A stretch of DNA of 64,000 bases, from contig JAFXHX010000004.1 in the NCBI GenBank assembly GCA_017536205.1, positions 1-64,000 of the forward strand, in the 5' to 3' direction. The stretch is from Clostridia bacterium (GTDB lineage: Bacteria > Bacillota > Clostridia > Christensenellales > Borkfalkiaceae). This document shows positions 53,176 through 62,672 of this stretch, one piece after another. Made by a program: the position numbers and the translations under genes. Numbering within the stretch: position 1 is the first letter of the stretch; the number at the start of each line of letters is the position of its first letter. The notes under the pieces are model-generated. The model worked only from the letters and a program-made list of their open reading frames with translations. It was not told the DNA's origin and searched no databases.

Positions 53176-53193
53176 TTGTTAATTTTTTAACAA
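53176..53193. promoter_or_regulatory. Rex operator, perfect downstream site
   Basis: TTGTTAATTTTTTAACAA is a perfect inverted repeat with the four-base spacer typical of Rex. It lies between the -10 box and the mdh start, so binding would block elongation or initiation until NADH accumulates. Confidence 0.9.
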
Positions 53194-53235
53194 AGTGAAA
53201 GGCATTAAAACATTTTTATAGGGAGACAGTAAATT

Positions 53236-54183
53236 ATGAACAAGAAAATTACAATTATCGGCGCAGGAGCGGTTGGCTCGTCAATAGGTTACCTTTTAGT
53301 TGCGGGTGGAACTGCTTCGGAAATCGTTTTTATCGACGTTAACAAAGAAAAAGCGCTTGGCGAAGCAATGGATATTTACCAAGCAACGCCGTTCTTAAAC
53401 CCAACTATCGTAAGAGCGGGCGATTATCAAGATGCAGAAGGTTCTGACATTGTTATTATCGCATCGGGTTTAGCAAGAAAGCCTGGTCAAACTAGAATTG
53501 ACCTTGCTCAAACTAACGTTAACATTATGAAGTCGATTGCGCCCGAAATTGCAAAGGTGTGCCCTAACTCTATTTACGTTATAGTTGCTAACCCCGTTGA
53601 TATTTTAACTTACACTTTCCACCAAGTATCGGGCATTCCCCACAATCAAATTATCGGTTCGGGCACTTCGCTTGACACTGCAAGGCTTAAAACTCGTTTA
53701 AGCGAGATTTACGGCGTATCGCCCAAACAAATTGACGCAAACGTTTTCGGCGAACACGGCGACACTTCGTTTATTCCTTGGTCAATGGTAAGAATTGGTG
53801 GCGTTCCCATCGACGAATATTCAAAGGTAATTGACGGAACTAACGCAAAGTTTGCTTGTAGCAAAGAAGAAGTTATCGAATACGTTAGAAAGTCTGGTGG
53901 CGTTATCATTTCAAGAAAAGGCGCAACGTATAACGGCGTTGCCGCAGCGGTTGCTTACATTTGTAGGTGTTTATACAACGCAATAGACAGCGTTGTTTGC
54001 GTTTCGGTTTTATTAAAAGGCGAATACGGCATTGAAGACGTTTGCTTATCAATTCCCGCCGTTATCGGCATAGGTGGTATTAAGGCAACGCTTGCCCCCA
54101 CCTTAACCGAAGAAGAAGTTGAAAAACTTAAAATAAGCGCAAACGCTATGAAGGACGTTATAAATCAAGTAAACTGCAAATAA
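53236..54183 (+). CDS. Malate/L-lactate dehydrogenase family enzyme
   Basis: A 315-residue NAD-dependent 2-hydroxyacid dehydrogenase. GAGAVGSS (9-16) binds NAD, ANPVDILT and GEHGDTSF carry the catalytic Asp and His. Overall it resembles lactate dehydrogenases, but the substrate-specificity loop reads ARKPGQTR, with Arg81 where LDHs have Gln and MDHs have Arg. With fumarase next in the operon, malate dehydrogenase is the better reading. Clostridial enzymes of this subgroup are usually annotated as L-lactate dehydrogenase. RBS GGGAGAC; ten bases before fumC. Confidence 0.85.
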   Translation: MNKKITIIGAGAVGSSIGYLLVAGGTASEIVFIDVNKEKALGEAMDIYQATPFLNPTIVRAGDYQDAEGSDIVIIASGLARKPGQTRIDLAQTNVNIMKSIAPEIAKVCPNSIYVIVANPVDILTYTFHQVSGIPHNQIIGSGTSLDTARLKTRLSEIYGVSPKQIDANVFGEHGDTSFIPWSMVRIGGVPIDEYSKVIDGTNAKFACSKEEVIEYVRKSGGVIISRKGATYNGVAAAVAYICRCLYNAIDSVVCVSVLLKGEYGIEDVCLSIPAVIGIGGIKATLAPTLTEEEVEKLKISANAMKDVINQVNCK

Positions 54184-54192
54184 GGAGTAATT

Positions 54193-55557
54193 ATGAAATA
54201 TCGCATTGAGAAAGACACTATGGGCGAAATGCAAGTTCCCGCCGATAGATATTGGGCTGCACAAACTCAAAGAAGTTATCAAAACTTTAAAATAGGCGAA
54301 GAAATTATGCCAAGGGAAATTACCCACGCTTTCGGCATACTTAAAAAAGCCGCCGCTCTTGCAAACCACCGCTTAGGCAAAATTACCGATGAAAAACTCT
54401 CGGCAATTTCAAAGGCGTGTGACGAAGTGATATCTGGTCAGCTTAACTCACACTTCCCACTCGTAGTTTGGCAAACGGGTTCGGGCACGCAGTCTAATAT
54501 GAACGCAAACGAAGTTATTGCAAATCGCGGTAACGAAATTGCGGGCAAAAAACTTCTTCATCCCAACGACGATATTAACAAATCGCAATCAAGTAACGAT
54601 ACTTTCCCAACCGCAATGCACATTGCAGCCGTTATTGCCGTTGAAGATAAGGTTATTCCCGCAATAAACGGGCTTATCGAAACGTTTATAAGGCTTGAAA
54701 AAGAAAACGAAGGAATAGTAAAGTCGGGAAGGACTCACCTTCAAGACGCCGTTCCCGTAAGTTTCTCGCAAGAAATAAGCGGCTGGAGAAATATGCTTGA
54801 AAAAGCAAAAGGTATGCTTGAACTTTCGCTTGTGGGTTTAAAAGAACTTGCGCTTGGCGGAACTGCGGTAGGCACCGGTCTTAACGCTCCCAAGGGCTTT
54901 GCCGAAGCAGTTGCAGAAGAAGTTTCCGCTTTAACGGGCAAAAAGTTCGTTACTGCCGAAAATAAGTTCCACGCCCTTACTAGTAAAGACGAAATCGTGT
55001 TTGCTCACGGCGCACTTAAAGCACTTGCTGCAAATATGATGAAAATTGCAAACGACGTAAGGTGGTTATCTTCTGGTCCACGTTGTGGCTTGGGTGAAAT
55101 ATTTATTCCCGAAAACGAGCCCGGCTCGTCAATAATGCCAGGTAAAGTTAACCCCACTCAATGCGAATCAATGACGATGGTTGCCGTTCAAGTAATGGGT
55201 AACGACACTGCAGTTGGTATTGCCGCTTCGCAAGGCAATTTTGAACTCAACGTGTTTATGCCCGTTATCATTTACAATTTCTTGCAGTCTGCAAGGCTTC
55301 TTGCCGACGGTATCAATTCGTTTAACGCTAACTGCGCTTCGGGCATTAGGGCTAACAAGGAAAAAATGAACCACAACCTTTACAATTCGCTTATGCTCGT
55401 AACGGCGCTCAACCCGTATATCGGTTACGAAAACGCCGCAAAGACGGCAAAACTTGCTCACAAAGAAAACATCAGCCTTAAAGAAGCGTGCGTATCGCTT
55501 GGCTTTTTATCGGCTGAAGAGTTTGATAAGGTGTTCCACCCGGAACAAATGGTGTAA
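54193..55557 (+). CDS. fumC: Fumarate hydratase, class II
   Basis: A 454-residue iron-independent fumarase interconverting malate and fumarate. The start RIEKDTMGEMQVPADRYWAA, the motif GSGTQSNMNANEV, the active-site TGRTHLQD-type region (SGRTHLQDAVP) and the signature GSSIMPGKVNP are present. It is full length. It is translated right after mdh and three bases before the HdrB-like gene, which ties it to fumarate reduction. Confidence 0.96.
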   Translation: MKYRIEKDTMGEMQVPADRYWAAQTQRSYQNFKIGEEIMPREITHAFGILKKAAALANHRLGKITDEKLSAISKACDEVISGQLNSHFPLVVWQTGSGTQSNMNANEVIANRGNEIAGKKLLHPNDDINKSQSSNDTFPTAMHIAAVIAVEDKVIPAINGLIETFIRLEKENEGIVKSGRTHLQDAVPVSFSQEISGWRNMLEKAKGMLELSLVGLKELALGGTAVGTGLNAPKGFAEAVAEEVSALTGKKFVTAENKFHALTSKDEIVFAHGALKALAANMMKIANDVRWLSSGPRCGLGEIFIPENEPGSSIMPGKVNPTQCESMTMVAVQVMGNDTAVGIAASQGNFELNVFMPVIIYNFLQSARLLADGINSFNANCASGIRANKEKMNHNLYNSLMLVTALNPYIGYENAAKTAKLAHKENISLKEACVSLGFLSAEEFDKVFHPEQMV

Positions 55558-55559
55558 TT

Positions 55560-56342
55560 ATGAAGTTTACGTATTATCCCGGCTGTACGTTAAGAACGAA
55601 AGCCAAACAATTAGATATTTACGGCAGAAAGTCGCTTGAAGCGCTTGGCGTTGACTTTGAAGAAGTTAAAGAGTGGCAGTGCTGTGGCGCCGTTTATCCC
55701 ATTTCTCGCGATGAAGTTGCAACTAAACTTTCAGCCGTAAGAACGCTTAACAGCGCAAAAGTTGAAGGCGAAGGCAAACTCTTAACGCTTTGCTCTGCTT
55801 GCCATCACGTTTTAAAGCGCGTTAACGGCGATATGAAAAACGACGAAAATATTCGCTTTAAAGCAAACAACTATTTAGCGCTTGAAGAAGAATACGCCGG
55901 CGAAACCGACGTTATTCACTACCTTGAACTTTTAAGAGATTACGTTGGCTTTGACAATATTAAAAGAGCCGTTAAAAATCCCATAAATAAAAAGGTTGGC
56001 GCATATTACGGTTGCTTGCTTTTACGCCCCTCGAAAGAACTTGCTTTCGATAGCCCCGAAAACCCCACCATTATTGAAGACTTTATAAAAGCAATAGGTG
56101 GCACTCCCGTAATTTACGGTATGAGAAACGAGTGTTGCGGTGCTTACGTTTCGGCAACTAATAAAGAAATTGCCGTTAAAAAGAGCGTTAAGGTAACTGA
56201 CGACGCTATGGGTCACGGCGCAGAACTTTTAGTAACGGCTTGCCCGTTATGTATGTATAACCTTACCGAAAACGGCAATAAAAAAGTTCCCGTATACTAT
56301 TTTACCGAACTTCTTGCCGAAGCGCTTGGCGTAAAGGAGTAA
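55560..56342 (+). CDS. hdrB: HdrB-like CCG-domain protein
   Basis: A 260-residue subunit with two CCG domains that bind noncubane iron-sulfur clusters. The first is C9-x31-C41C42-x35-C78xxC81, an exact fit to the consensus. The second, YYGC...NECCGAYV...CPLC, has spacings 39 and 34. In heterodisulfide reductase this is the catalytic subunit; here it probably passes electrons to the fumarate reductase pair. It lies two bases after fumC and before HdrC. Confidence 0.9.
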   Translation: MKFTYYPGCTLRTKAKQLDIYGRKSLEALGVDFEEVKEWQCCGAVYPISRDEVATKLSAVRTLNSAKVEGEGKLLTLCSACHHVLKRVNGDMKNDENIRFKANNYLALEEEYAGETDVIHYLELLRDYVGFDNIKRAVKNPINKKVGAYYGCLLLRPSKELAFDSPENPTIIEDFIKAIGGTPVIYGMRNECCGAYVSATNKEIAVKKSVKVTDDAMGHGAELLVTACPLCMYNLTENGNKKVPVYYFTELLAEALGVKE

Positions 56343-56345
56343 ACT

Positions 56346-56732
56346 ATGGATAAACTTGAACAAGTAAAACTCGTTAAAGAAAGAAGTGGTACCGACGCTA
56401 GAAAGTGCATGAAATGCGGTAAGTGCTCGGGTAGATGCCCAGCCTATAACGAAATGGACGTTAAACCCCATCAATTCGTTTCATATATAGAAAAGGGCGA
56501 TATAGATAAACTTTTAAACAGCAAATCGCTTTACACTTGTCTTTCGTGCTTTGCGTGCGTTGAGCGTTGCCCCCGTGGCGTTGCTCCCGCTAACGTTATA
56601 GAAGCGGTAAGGCAAGAAGTTATTCGCGTTCAAGGCGAAAACAAAATACAAGCCGAAAAAGTTCCTGAAATGATAGATGAAACTATTCCACAACAACTTT
56701 TGGTTAGCATGTTTAGAAAGTTAAACAAATAA
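56346..56732 (+). CDS. hdrC: HdrC-like iron-sulfur protein
   Basis: A 128-residue protein with two [4Fe-4S] motifs: CMKCGKCSGRCP near 18-29 and CLSCFACVERCP near 62-73. HdrC carries electrons between HdrA and HdrB. It ends normally and the next gene begins ten bases later. Confidence 0.9.
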   Translation: MDKLEQVKLVKERSGTDARKCMKCGKCSGRCPAYNEMDVKPHQFVSYIEKGDIDKLLNSKSLYTCLSCFACVERCPRGVAPANVIEAVRQEVIRVQGENKIQAEKVPEMIDETIPQQLLVSMFRKLNK

Positions 56733-56742
56733 GGTGATAAAA

Positions 56743-58734
56743 ATGCAAAGAATAGGTGTATTTGTATGTTGGTGCGGTTCTAACATCGCTTCAACGGTTG
56801 ACGTAAAAAAGGTAGCAGAAGTATTAAAGGCCGAGCCAGGCGTTGTAATATCTGAAAACTATCAATATATGTGTTCTGAAAACGGACAGGCGCTTATAAG
56901 AAACGCTATTAAAGAGCATTCTCTTACGGGTATTGTAGTTTGTTCGTGTTCGCCAAGAATGCACGAAGCAACTTTTAGAAGAACTGCCGAAAGCGCAGGT
57001 CTTAACCCCTATATGGTTGAAATTGCCAACATTAGAGAACAATGCTCGTGGATTCATAAAGATATGGAAGAGGCTACCGAAAAAGCAATTATTTTAGGTA
57101 GGTCTGCCATTGCAAAATTAAAACTTAACGCACCGCTCACTTCGGGCGAAAGCGCAGTAGTAAAACGCGCTCTCGTTATAGGTGGCGGTATTGCAGGTAT
57201 TCAATCTGCACTCGATATTGCCGAAGCGGGTTTTGAAGTTGATATAGTTGAAACTTCGCCAACCATCGGTGGCAATATGGCTAAACTTGATAAAACGTTC
57301 CCCACTCTCGACTGTGCGGCGTGTATTTTAACGCCAAAAATGGTTGACTGCGCTCAAAACGAGAAAATAGACATTTTAACTTATAGCGAAGTTGAGTCGG
57401 TTAAAGGTTTCGTGGGCAACTTTAAAGTTCAAATTAGAAAAAAAGCAAGGTTCGTTGACGAGAAGAAGTGCACGGGCTGTGGCGAATGTATGCAAAAATG
57501 CCCCTCTAAAAAAGGTCTTAACGACTTCAATATGGGCCTTAACACTCGCCCCGCTATTTATATTCCGTTTGCGCAAGCAATTCCTAACGTTGCCGTTATC
57601 GACCCCGAACAATGCTTAAAACTTAAAAACGGAAAGTGCGGTCTTTGCGCTATGAAATGTAACGTTAACGCAATCGACTACACTCAAAAAGACGAAATTA
57701 TCGAAAGAGAATACGGCGCAATCGTAGTAGCAACGGGTTACAAGCCCATTTCGCTTGAAAACTTTAACGAATACGGCTACTCGCAGTATAAAGACGTTGT
57801 AACGTCGCTTGAACTTGAACGTTTAATGAACGCAGCAGGTCCTAGCGAAGGTCACCTTGTTCGTCCGTCTGACCATAAAGAGCCAAAGGTTATAACCTTT
57901 ATTCAATGCGTAGGTTCAAGAGATACTTCGGGTTGCGGTAAGCCATACTGCAGTAAGATTTGCTGTATGTACACTGCAAAGCACGCAATGCTTATTCGTG
58001 AAAAATATCCCGATACCGAAGTTCACGTATTCTACATAGACGTTAGAACGCCTGGTAAAAACTACGACGAGTTCTTCCGTCGCGCAGTTGAACAATACGG
58101 CGTTGACTACGTTAAGGGTATGGTTGGCAAGGTTTACGAAGAAAACGGTAAACTTATGGTACAAGGTGCCGACCTTATAAACAACGAACAAGTGGTTATT
58201 CCTTCCGATTTAGTAGTACTTGCCGCGGCAATCGAGCCAAGCCCCACCGTTAGAAAAATTGCAACGATGGTAACTGCAAGTATCGATACTAACAACTTCT
58301 TAACCGAAGCCCACGCAAAACTTCGCCCCGTAGAAAGCCCCACGGCGGGAATATTCTTATCGGGCGTTTGTCAAGGACCTAAAGATATTCCTGAAACGGT
58401 TTCGCAAGCAAGCGCGTGCGCCGCAAAGGTTATAGGCTTACTTGCTAAAGACAAACTTAAATGCAACGCGTCGGTAGCACACTCAGACGAAACGCTTTGT
58501 TCGGGTTGTTCGGTATGCGCTAACGTTTGTCCTTACGGCGCTATCACTTACGTTGATAAAGAGTTTAGGCTTGGCGGTGGCAAAACCGAGTTAAGAAGAG
58601 TTGCAAGCGTTAACCCTGCGGTATGTCAAGGTTGCGGTGCTTGTACGGTAACTTGTCCTTCGGGCGCTATGGACCTTAAAGGATTTACAACCGGTCAAAT
58701 TATGGCGGAGGTAGATGCAATATGCAAGAGATAA
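56743..58734 (+). CDS. hdrA: HdrA-like flavoprotein, electron bifurcating
   Basis: A 663-residue FAD and multi-[4Fe-4S] protein. GGGIAGIQSALDIAEAG near 150 binds FAD; GGNMAKLDKTFPTLDCAACILTPKM is the characteristic HdrA segment with the cluster ligands. Ferredoxin-type motifs CTGCGECMQKCP and C-terminal CSGCSVCANVCP and CQGCGACTVTCP follow. The bifurcating flavin site would split an NADH pair between a low-potential ferredoxin and HdrC/B. ATG at 56743 is preferred over the GTG at 56734 because of the spacing to AAGGTGAT. It overlaps the MvhD-like gene. Confidence 0.93.
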   Translation: MQRIGVFVCWCGSNIASTVDVKKVAEVLKAEPGVVISENYQYMCSENGQALIRNAIKEHSLTGIVVCSCSPRMHEATFRRTAESAGLNPYMVEIANIREQCSWIHKDMEEATEKAIILGRSAIAKLKLNAPLTSGESAVVKRALVIGGGIAGIQSALDIAEAGFEVDIVETSPTIGGNMAKLDKTFPTLDCAACILTPKMVDCAQNEKIDILTYSEVESVKGFVGNFKVQIRKKARFVDEKKCTGCGECMQKCPSKKGLNDFNMGLNTRPAIYIPFAQAIPNVAVIDPEQCLKLKNGKCGLCAMKCNVNAIDYTQKDEIIEREYGAIVVATGYKPISLENFNEYGYSQYKDVVTSLELERLMNAAGPSEGHLVRPSDHKEPKVITFIQCVGSRDTSGCGKPYCSKICCMYTAKHAMLIREKYPDTEVHVFYIDVRTPGKNYDEFFRRAVEQYGVDYVKGMVGKVYEENGKLMVQGADLINNEQVVIPSDLVVLAAAIEPSPTVRKIATMVTASIDTNNFLTEAHAKLRPVESPTAGIFLSGVCQGPKDIPETVSQASACAAKVIGLLAKDKLKCNASVAHSDETLCSGCSVCANVCPYGAITYVDKEFRLGGGKTELRRVASVNPAVCQGCGACTVTCPSGAMDLKGFTTGQIMAEVDAICKR

Positions 58735-59162
58735 AGAAAGATTACAAGCCTTTAATAGTTGCGTTCTGCTGTAACTGGTGTTCATACGCCGGTGCAGACC
58801 TTGCGGGCTCGTCAAGGCTTTCGTACCCTGCTGAAGTTAAAATTATAAGAGTGCCCTGCTCGTGCAGAGTTAACCCCACCTTTATTTTAAAGGCTTTCCA
58901 AAGGGGAGCAGACGGCGTTATTATTTGTGGTTGCCACCCCGGTGACTGCCACTACACTTCGGGCAACTATTTTGCAAGAAGAAGAATGTCGTTACTATTT
59001 AGTATGCTCGACTATCTTGGAATAGAGCGTGAAAGAACTAGAGTAGAGTGGGTTTCTGCCGCTGAAGGCGCAAAGTTCTCTGCCGTTATGAACGATTTTG
59101 CAAAAACGGTTACCGAACTTGGCGAAAATAAGAGGTTGGAGGATTTAAGATGCAAAAATTAA
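58722..59162 (+). CDS. MvhD-like iron-sulfur protein
   Basis: A 146-residue protein like the delta subunit of methyl-viologen-reducing hydrogenase, also called FlxD when linked to Flx. CCNWCSYAGADLAG and CSCRVNP with CGCHPGDCHY hold a [2Fe-2S] cluster. It bridges the NADH-oxidising subunits to HdrA. It overlaps both neighbours by 13 bases, a strong sign of translational coupling. Confidence 0.9.
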   Translation: MQEIKKDYKPLIVAFCCNWCSYAGADLAGSSRLSYPAEVKIIRVPCSCRVNPTFILKAFQRGADGVIICGCHPGDCHYTSGNYFARRRMSLLFSMLDYLGIERERTRVEWVSAAEGAKFSAVMNDFAKTVTELGENKRLEDLRCKN

Positions 59163-60124
59163 ACGAATTAGCACTTGAAAAAGCCAAAACTCTTTTAGCA
59201 AACGGAACGGTAGCAAGAGTTCTCGGCTGGAAAAAAGGCGAACTTGGTTACGATTTAGAGCCTGCCGTATTTTATAGCGAAAGCGATTTAGAAGGTTTTA
59301 TATACAACGCTTTTTCGGGCGCAAACCTTTCTAAATACTTAATTGAAGAAAGCAAAAAAGAAGGCAAGGTTTTAGTATTTTTAAAACCGTGCGATAGTTA
59401 CAGTTTTAACCAACTTGTTAAAGAGCACAGAATAGTTAAAGAAAACGTTTACACCGTTGGCATAGAGTGCCAAGGCAAGTTAGACGTTAAAAAACTTAAA
59501 GAAAAAGGTATTGAAATAGTAGACGGCGTTATTGAAAACGTTGACGACGTTACCGTTATATCGCTTGGCAAAGAATACAACTTCGTAAAAGAAGAAGTTC
59601 TTTTAGGCAAGTGCTCGGTATGCGAAAAACACCTTTTATCTTACGACGAAGTTATTTCGCTTCACGATAAGCGCACCCCTAAACTTGATAGGTTTGAAAT
59701 CGTTAAAAAGTTAGAGGCGATGACTGCCGACGAAAGATACGCTTTTTGGAAAGGCGAACTTTCAAAGTGTATACGTTGCAACGCTTGCAGAAACGTTTGC
59801 CCCGCTTGTAACTGCTTAAAGTGCGTTTTCGATAACGACGCATCAGGAATTGCAAGCAAAGCAAATAGCGATAGTTTTGAAGAAAAACTCTTCCATATTA
59901 TAAGGGCGTTCCACGTTGCAGGCAGATGTACCGACTGTGGCGAGTGTTCAAGGGTTTGCCCACAAGCAATTCCCCTTCACCTTTTAAACAGAAAGTTCAT
60001 TAGCGATATAAACAGGCTTTACGGTGAGTTCCAAGCCGGTGAAGACGACGTTACAAAAGGTCCTTTAACGGCTTACACCACGGGTGACGCAGAGCCTAGC
60101 GAAGTTTTTGGAGGGAATAAATAA
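59150..60124 (+). CDS. Flx-type iron-sulfur subunit with FrhB-like N-terminus
   Basis: A 324-residue protein. The N-terminal part resembles the FrhB/FdhB-like fold (VLVFLKPCDSYSFNQLVKEH), and the C-terminal third has two [4Fe-4S] motifs (CIRCNACRNVCPACNC near 217-232 and CTDCGECSRVCP near 263-274). This fits FlxC/HyhB-like subunits of NADH-linked HdrABC-FlxABCD complexes. It overlaps its neighbours by 13 bases and 1 base. Exact subunit naming is uncertain. Confidence 0.82.
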   Translation: MQKLNELALEKAKTLLANGTVARVLGWKKGELGYDLEPAVFYSESDLEGFIYNAFSGANLSKYLIEESKKEGKVLVFLKPCDSYSFNQLVKEHRIVKENVYTVGIECQGKLDVKKLKEKGIEIVDGVIENVDDVTVISLGKEYNFVKEEVLLGKCSVCEKHLLSYDEVISLHDKRTPKLDRFEIVKKLEAMTADERYAFWKGELSKCIRCNACRNVCPACNCLKCVFDNDASGIASKANSDSFEEKLFHIIRAFHVAGRCTDCGECSRVCPQAIPLHLLNRKFISDINRLYGEFQAGEDDVTKGPLTAYTTGDAEPSEVFGGNK

Positions 60125-61149
60125 TGAAGAAAATATCTTGTGAAAACCTTTCAAAATTATATAGCGAAATAGCGTCGCTTCAAGAACTTTATCTTCCCGT
60201 TAAAGAGTCGGGCGTTACTAACTACAAAAAGTACGAAAACGGCGCAGAAGTAGATATAAAAACTTTAAAAACCGTTAAATCTGCAAAAGATTTCTTCTTC
60301 CCCCAAACGGAAGATATGATGGAGTTTAAAGTTAACGGCAAAAATATTGAAATTAACGATGCTAGAAAAGTTGCAAATCCCTTCGTAATTTTTGGCGTTC
60401 GTGCGTGCGACCTTAAAAGTTTCGATATTTTAGATAAAGTGTTCCTTCAAGAGCCCGTTGACACTATGTATAAAGCAAAGCGCGAAGCGTCAACTATTAT
60501 AACGCTTGCGTGCAATAATCCCGAACAAACTTGTTTTTGTAAAACTTTCGGCATAGATGCGTCTAACCCTGCGGGAGATATAAGCGCAATTATAGTTAAC
60601 GGCGAAATGCTTTTCGAGGCAAAAACCGAAAAGGGCGCAGAACTTTTAAACAAACTTACTTGCCTTGAAGATGCAGGCGATACTGATGCCGACGCTGAAA
60701 GGGCGGAAATTGTTAAAAAGAGCGAAAATCTTCCCTTTGCAAACCTTAATTTAGATGAGTTCAAAGGCGAAAATCTTATGAAACTTTTCGATAGACCCGA
60801 GTGGGCTGAACTTTCAAAGGCTTGCCTTGGTTGCGGTACTTGCACTTTCGTTTGCCCAACCTGTCAATGCTTTGATATTCGCGACTTTATAACTAACGAA
60901 GGTGTTAGAAGATTTAGGTGTTGGGACTCGTGTATGTATAGCGAGTTTACCAAAATGGCTGCGGAAAACCCCAGAAAAACCCAACTTCAACGCTATCGCC
61001 AAAGATTTATGCACAAACTCGTTTATTTCCCACAAAATAACGATGGGGTTTACGGTTGCGTAGGTTGTGGCAGATGCGTTCAAAAATGCCCGCAAAACCT
61101 TAATATAATTAAGGTTATCAAAAAATTAGGAGGTAAAAACAATGACTAA
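60124..61149 (+). CDS. Flx-type iron-sulfur subunit, AsrA-like
   Basis: A 341-residue protein like the A subunit of anaerobic sulfite reductase and FlxB. Two ferredoxin motifs are near the C-terminus: CLGCGTCTFVCP (about 239-250) and CVGCGRCVQKCP (about 316-327), and the middle has GVRACDLKSFDILD. The sulfite reductase catalytic subunit (AsrC) is not in the cluster, so sulfite reduction is unlikely. It overlaps the next gene by eight bases. Confidence 0.85.
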   Translation: MKKISCENLSKLYSEIASLQELYLPVKESGVTNYKKYENGAEVDIKTLKTVKSAKDFFFPQTEDMMEFKVNGKNIEINDARKVANPFVIFGVRACDLKSFDILDKVFLQEPVDTMYKAKREASTIITLACNNPEQTCFCKTFGIDASNPAGDISAIIVNGEMLFEAKTEKGAELLNKLTCLEDAGDTDADAERAEIVKKSENLPFANLNLDEFKGENLMKLFDRPEWAELSKACLGCGTCTFVCPTCQCFDIRDFITNEGVRRFRCWDSCMYSEFTKMAAENPRKTQLQRYRQRFMHKLVYFPQNNDGVYGCVGCGRCVQKCPQNLNIIKVIKKLGGKNND

Positions 61150-61969
61150 CGAAGCGTTATTCCCCGTTGTCGGCGTTATTACCGACATAAGACGTGACAC
61201 GCCCGACGTTAAAACGTTTAGAGTAGTTACTCCCGACGGTAAAAAGGCGTTCGAGCATATGCCAGGACAATGCGCAATGCTTTCTATTCCGGGCGTAGGC
61301 GAAGCGATGTTCTCTATCACGTCGTCGCCAACGAACACCGAGTTTATGGAGTTCTCTATTAAAAAATGTGGTTGCTTAACTTCGTGGCTTCACGCTTGTG
61401 AAGTTGGGCAAATGGTTACTATTCGTGGACCTTACGGCAACGGTTTCCCCGTAGAAACTGCTTTCAAAGGCAAAAATATGCTTTTCATTGCAGGTGGTAT
61501 CGGTTTAGCGCCCTTGCGTTCGGTTATCAACTACGTTCGCGCGCACAGAGCAGATTATGGCACCGTTGATATCGTTTACGGCTCGCGCTCGATGGACGAC
61601 CTTGTTGACTTTAAAGAAATACAAGAAGAGTGGAAAAACGAAAAAGACTTTAACGTTTATCTTACGATTGACCGTCCGCAAGACGGTTGGGACGGGCACG
61701 TTGGTTTCGTTCCCGCTTACGTTAAAGAAGTTAATATTCCCACCGATAGAACTGCTATCTTATGTGGCCCACCCATTATGATAAAGTTCACGTTGCAAGC
61801 GCTTTTAGAACTCGGCTTTGAAAAAACGCAAGTTTACACCACGCTTGAGTTTAGAATGAAATGCGGTATAGGCAAATGTGGCCGTTGCAACGTTGGTAAT
61901 CAATATATTTGTAAAGACGGTCCGGTATTCCGTATGGACCAACTCGAAGAACTTCCTTCGGAATATTAA
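61142..61969 (+). CDS. NAD(P)H-oxidising flavoprotein, FlxA/AsrB-like
   Basis: A 275-residue ferredoxin-NADP reductase-type protein: FAD-binding SITSSP-type region (MFSITSSPTNTEF), NAD-binding FIAGGIGLAPLRSVI and a C-terminal [2Fe-2S] segment (CGIGKCGRCNVGNQYIC). This is the entry point for NADH electrons into the Flx-Hdr complex. It overlaps the previous gene and is followed 17 bases later by the FrdB-like gene. Confidence 0.9.
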   Translation: MTNEALFPVVGVITDIRRDTPDVKTFRVVTPDGKKAFEHMPGQCAMLSIPGVGEAMFSITSSPTNTEFMEFSIKKCGCLTSWLHACEVGQMVTIRGPYGNGFPVETAFKGKNMLFIAGGIGLAPLRSVINYVRAHRADYGTVDIVYGSRSMDDLVDFKEIQEEWKNEKDFNVYLTIDRPQDGWDGHVGFVPAYVKEVNIPTDRTAILCGPPIMIKFTLQALLELGFEKTQVYTTLEFRMKCGIGKCGRCNVGNQYICKDGPVFRMDQLEELPSEY

Positions 61970-61986
61970 AATGGAGATAAACTATT

Positions 61987-62661
61987 ATGGAAAAAATGGT
62001 AAACGTTTACTTTTTCGGTAAAAAATATCAAGTTCCCGAAAGCCTTACTATTATGAAGGCTATGGAATACGCCGGCTATCAACTTATTCGTGGTTGTGGT
62101 TGCCGTAACGGTTTCTGTGGCGCGTGCGCAACGCTTTATAGAATACACGGCAAAACCGAACTTAAAACTTGCCTTGCTTGTCAACAACAAGTAGAAGAAG
62201 GTATGTACGTTGCAACTCTTCCTTTCTTCCCACTCGTTAAGCAAGTTTACGATATTCAAAAAGTTAAGCCGACTGAACAAATTATGATGCAACTTTACCC
62301 CGAAATATACAGTTGCATAGGCTGTAACGCATGCACTAAAGCCTGCCCACAAAGCCTTAAAACTATGCAATATATCGCATACGCTCAACGTGGCGAATAC
62401 GAAAAGTGCGCAGAAGAGTCTTTCGACTGCATTATGTGTGGTCTTTGCTCGTCAAGATGCCCCGCTGGTATTTCTCACCCCCAAGTTGCAATTTTAGCAC
62501 GCCGTTTATACGGCAAATACATTGCTCCCGACTGCAAACACCTTATTGATAGGGTAACCGAAATCAACGAAGGCAAGCACGACGAAAGCATGGCAGATAT
62601 TATGAACAAATCTCTCGAAGAGCAAAAAGCGCTTTACAACACGAGAGATATTGAAAAGTAA
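61987..62661 (+). CDS. Soluble FrdB/TfrB-like iron-sulfur subunit
   Basis: A 224-residue protein with an N-terminal [2Fe-2S] domain (CGCRNGFCGACATL) and two further cluster motifs, CIGCNACTKACP (near 105-116) and CIMCGLCSSRCP (near 141-152). This resembles the iron-sulfur subunit of fumarate reductases and the first part of methanogen thiol:fumarate reductase TfrB, which continues with CCG domains; here those are on HdrB. RBS GGAGA precedes the ATG. No membrane anchor gene follows in view. Confidence 0.85.
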   Translation: MEKMVNVYFFGKKYQVPESLTIMKAMEYAGYQLIRGCGCRNGFCGACATLYRIHGKTELKTCLACQQQVEEGMYVATLPFFPLVKQVYDIQKVKPTEQIMMQLYPEIYSCIGCNACTKACPQSLKTMQYIAYAQRGEYEKCAEESFDCIMCGLCSSRCPAGISHPQVAILARRLYGKYIAPDCKHLIDRVTEINEGKHDESMADIMNKSLEEQKALYNTRDIEK

Positions 62662-62672
62662 GGAGGGGCGTT

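Noticed and set aside
60124-61969. Anaerobic sulfite reductase (AsrAB)
   Set aside because: The catalytic AsrC is absent and the neighbours are HdrABC and Frd, so Flx-type subunits fit better.
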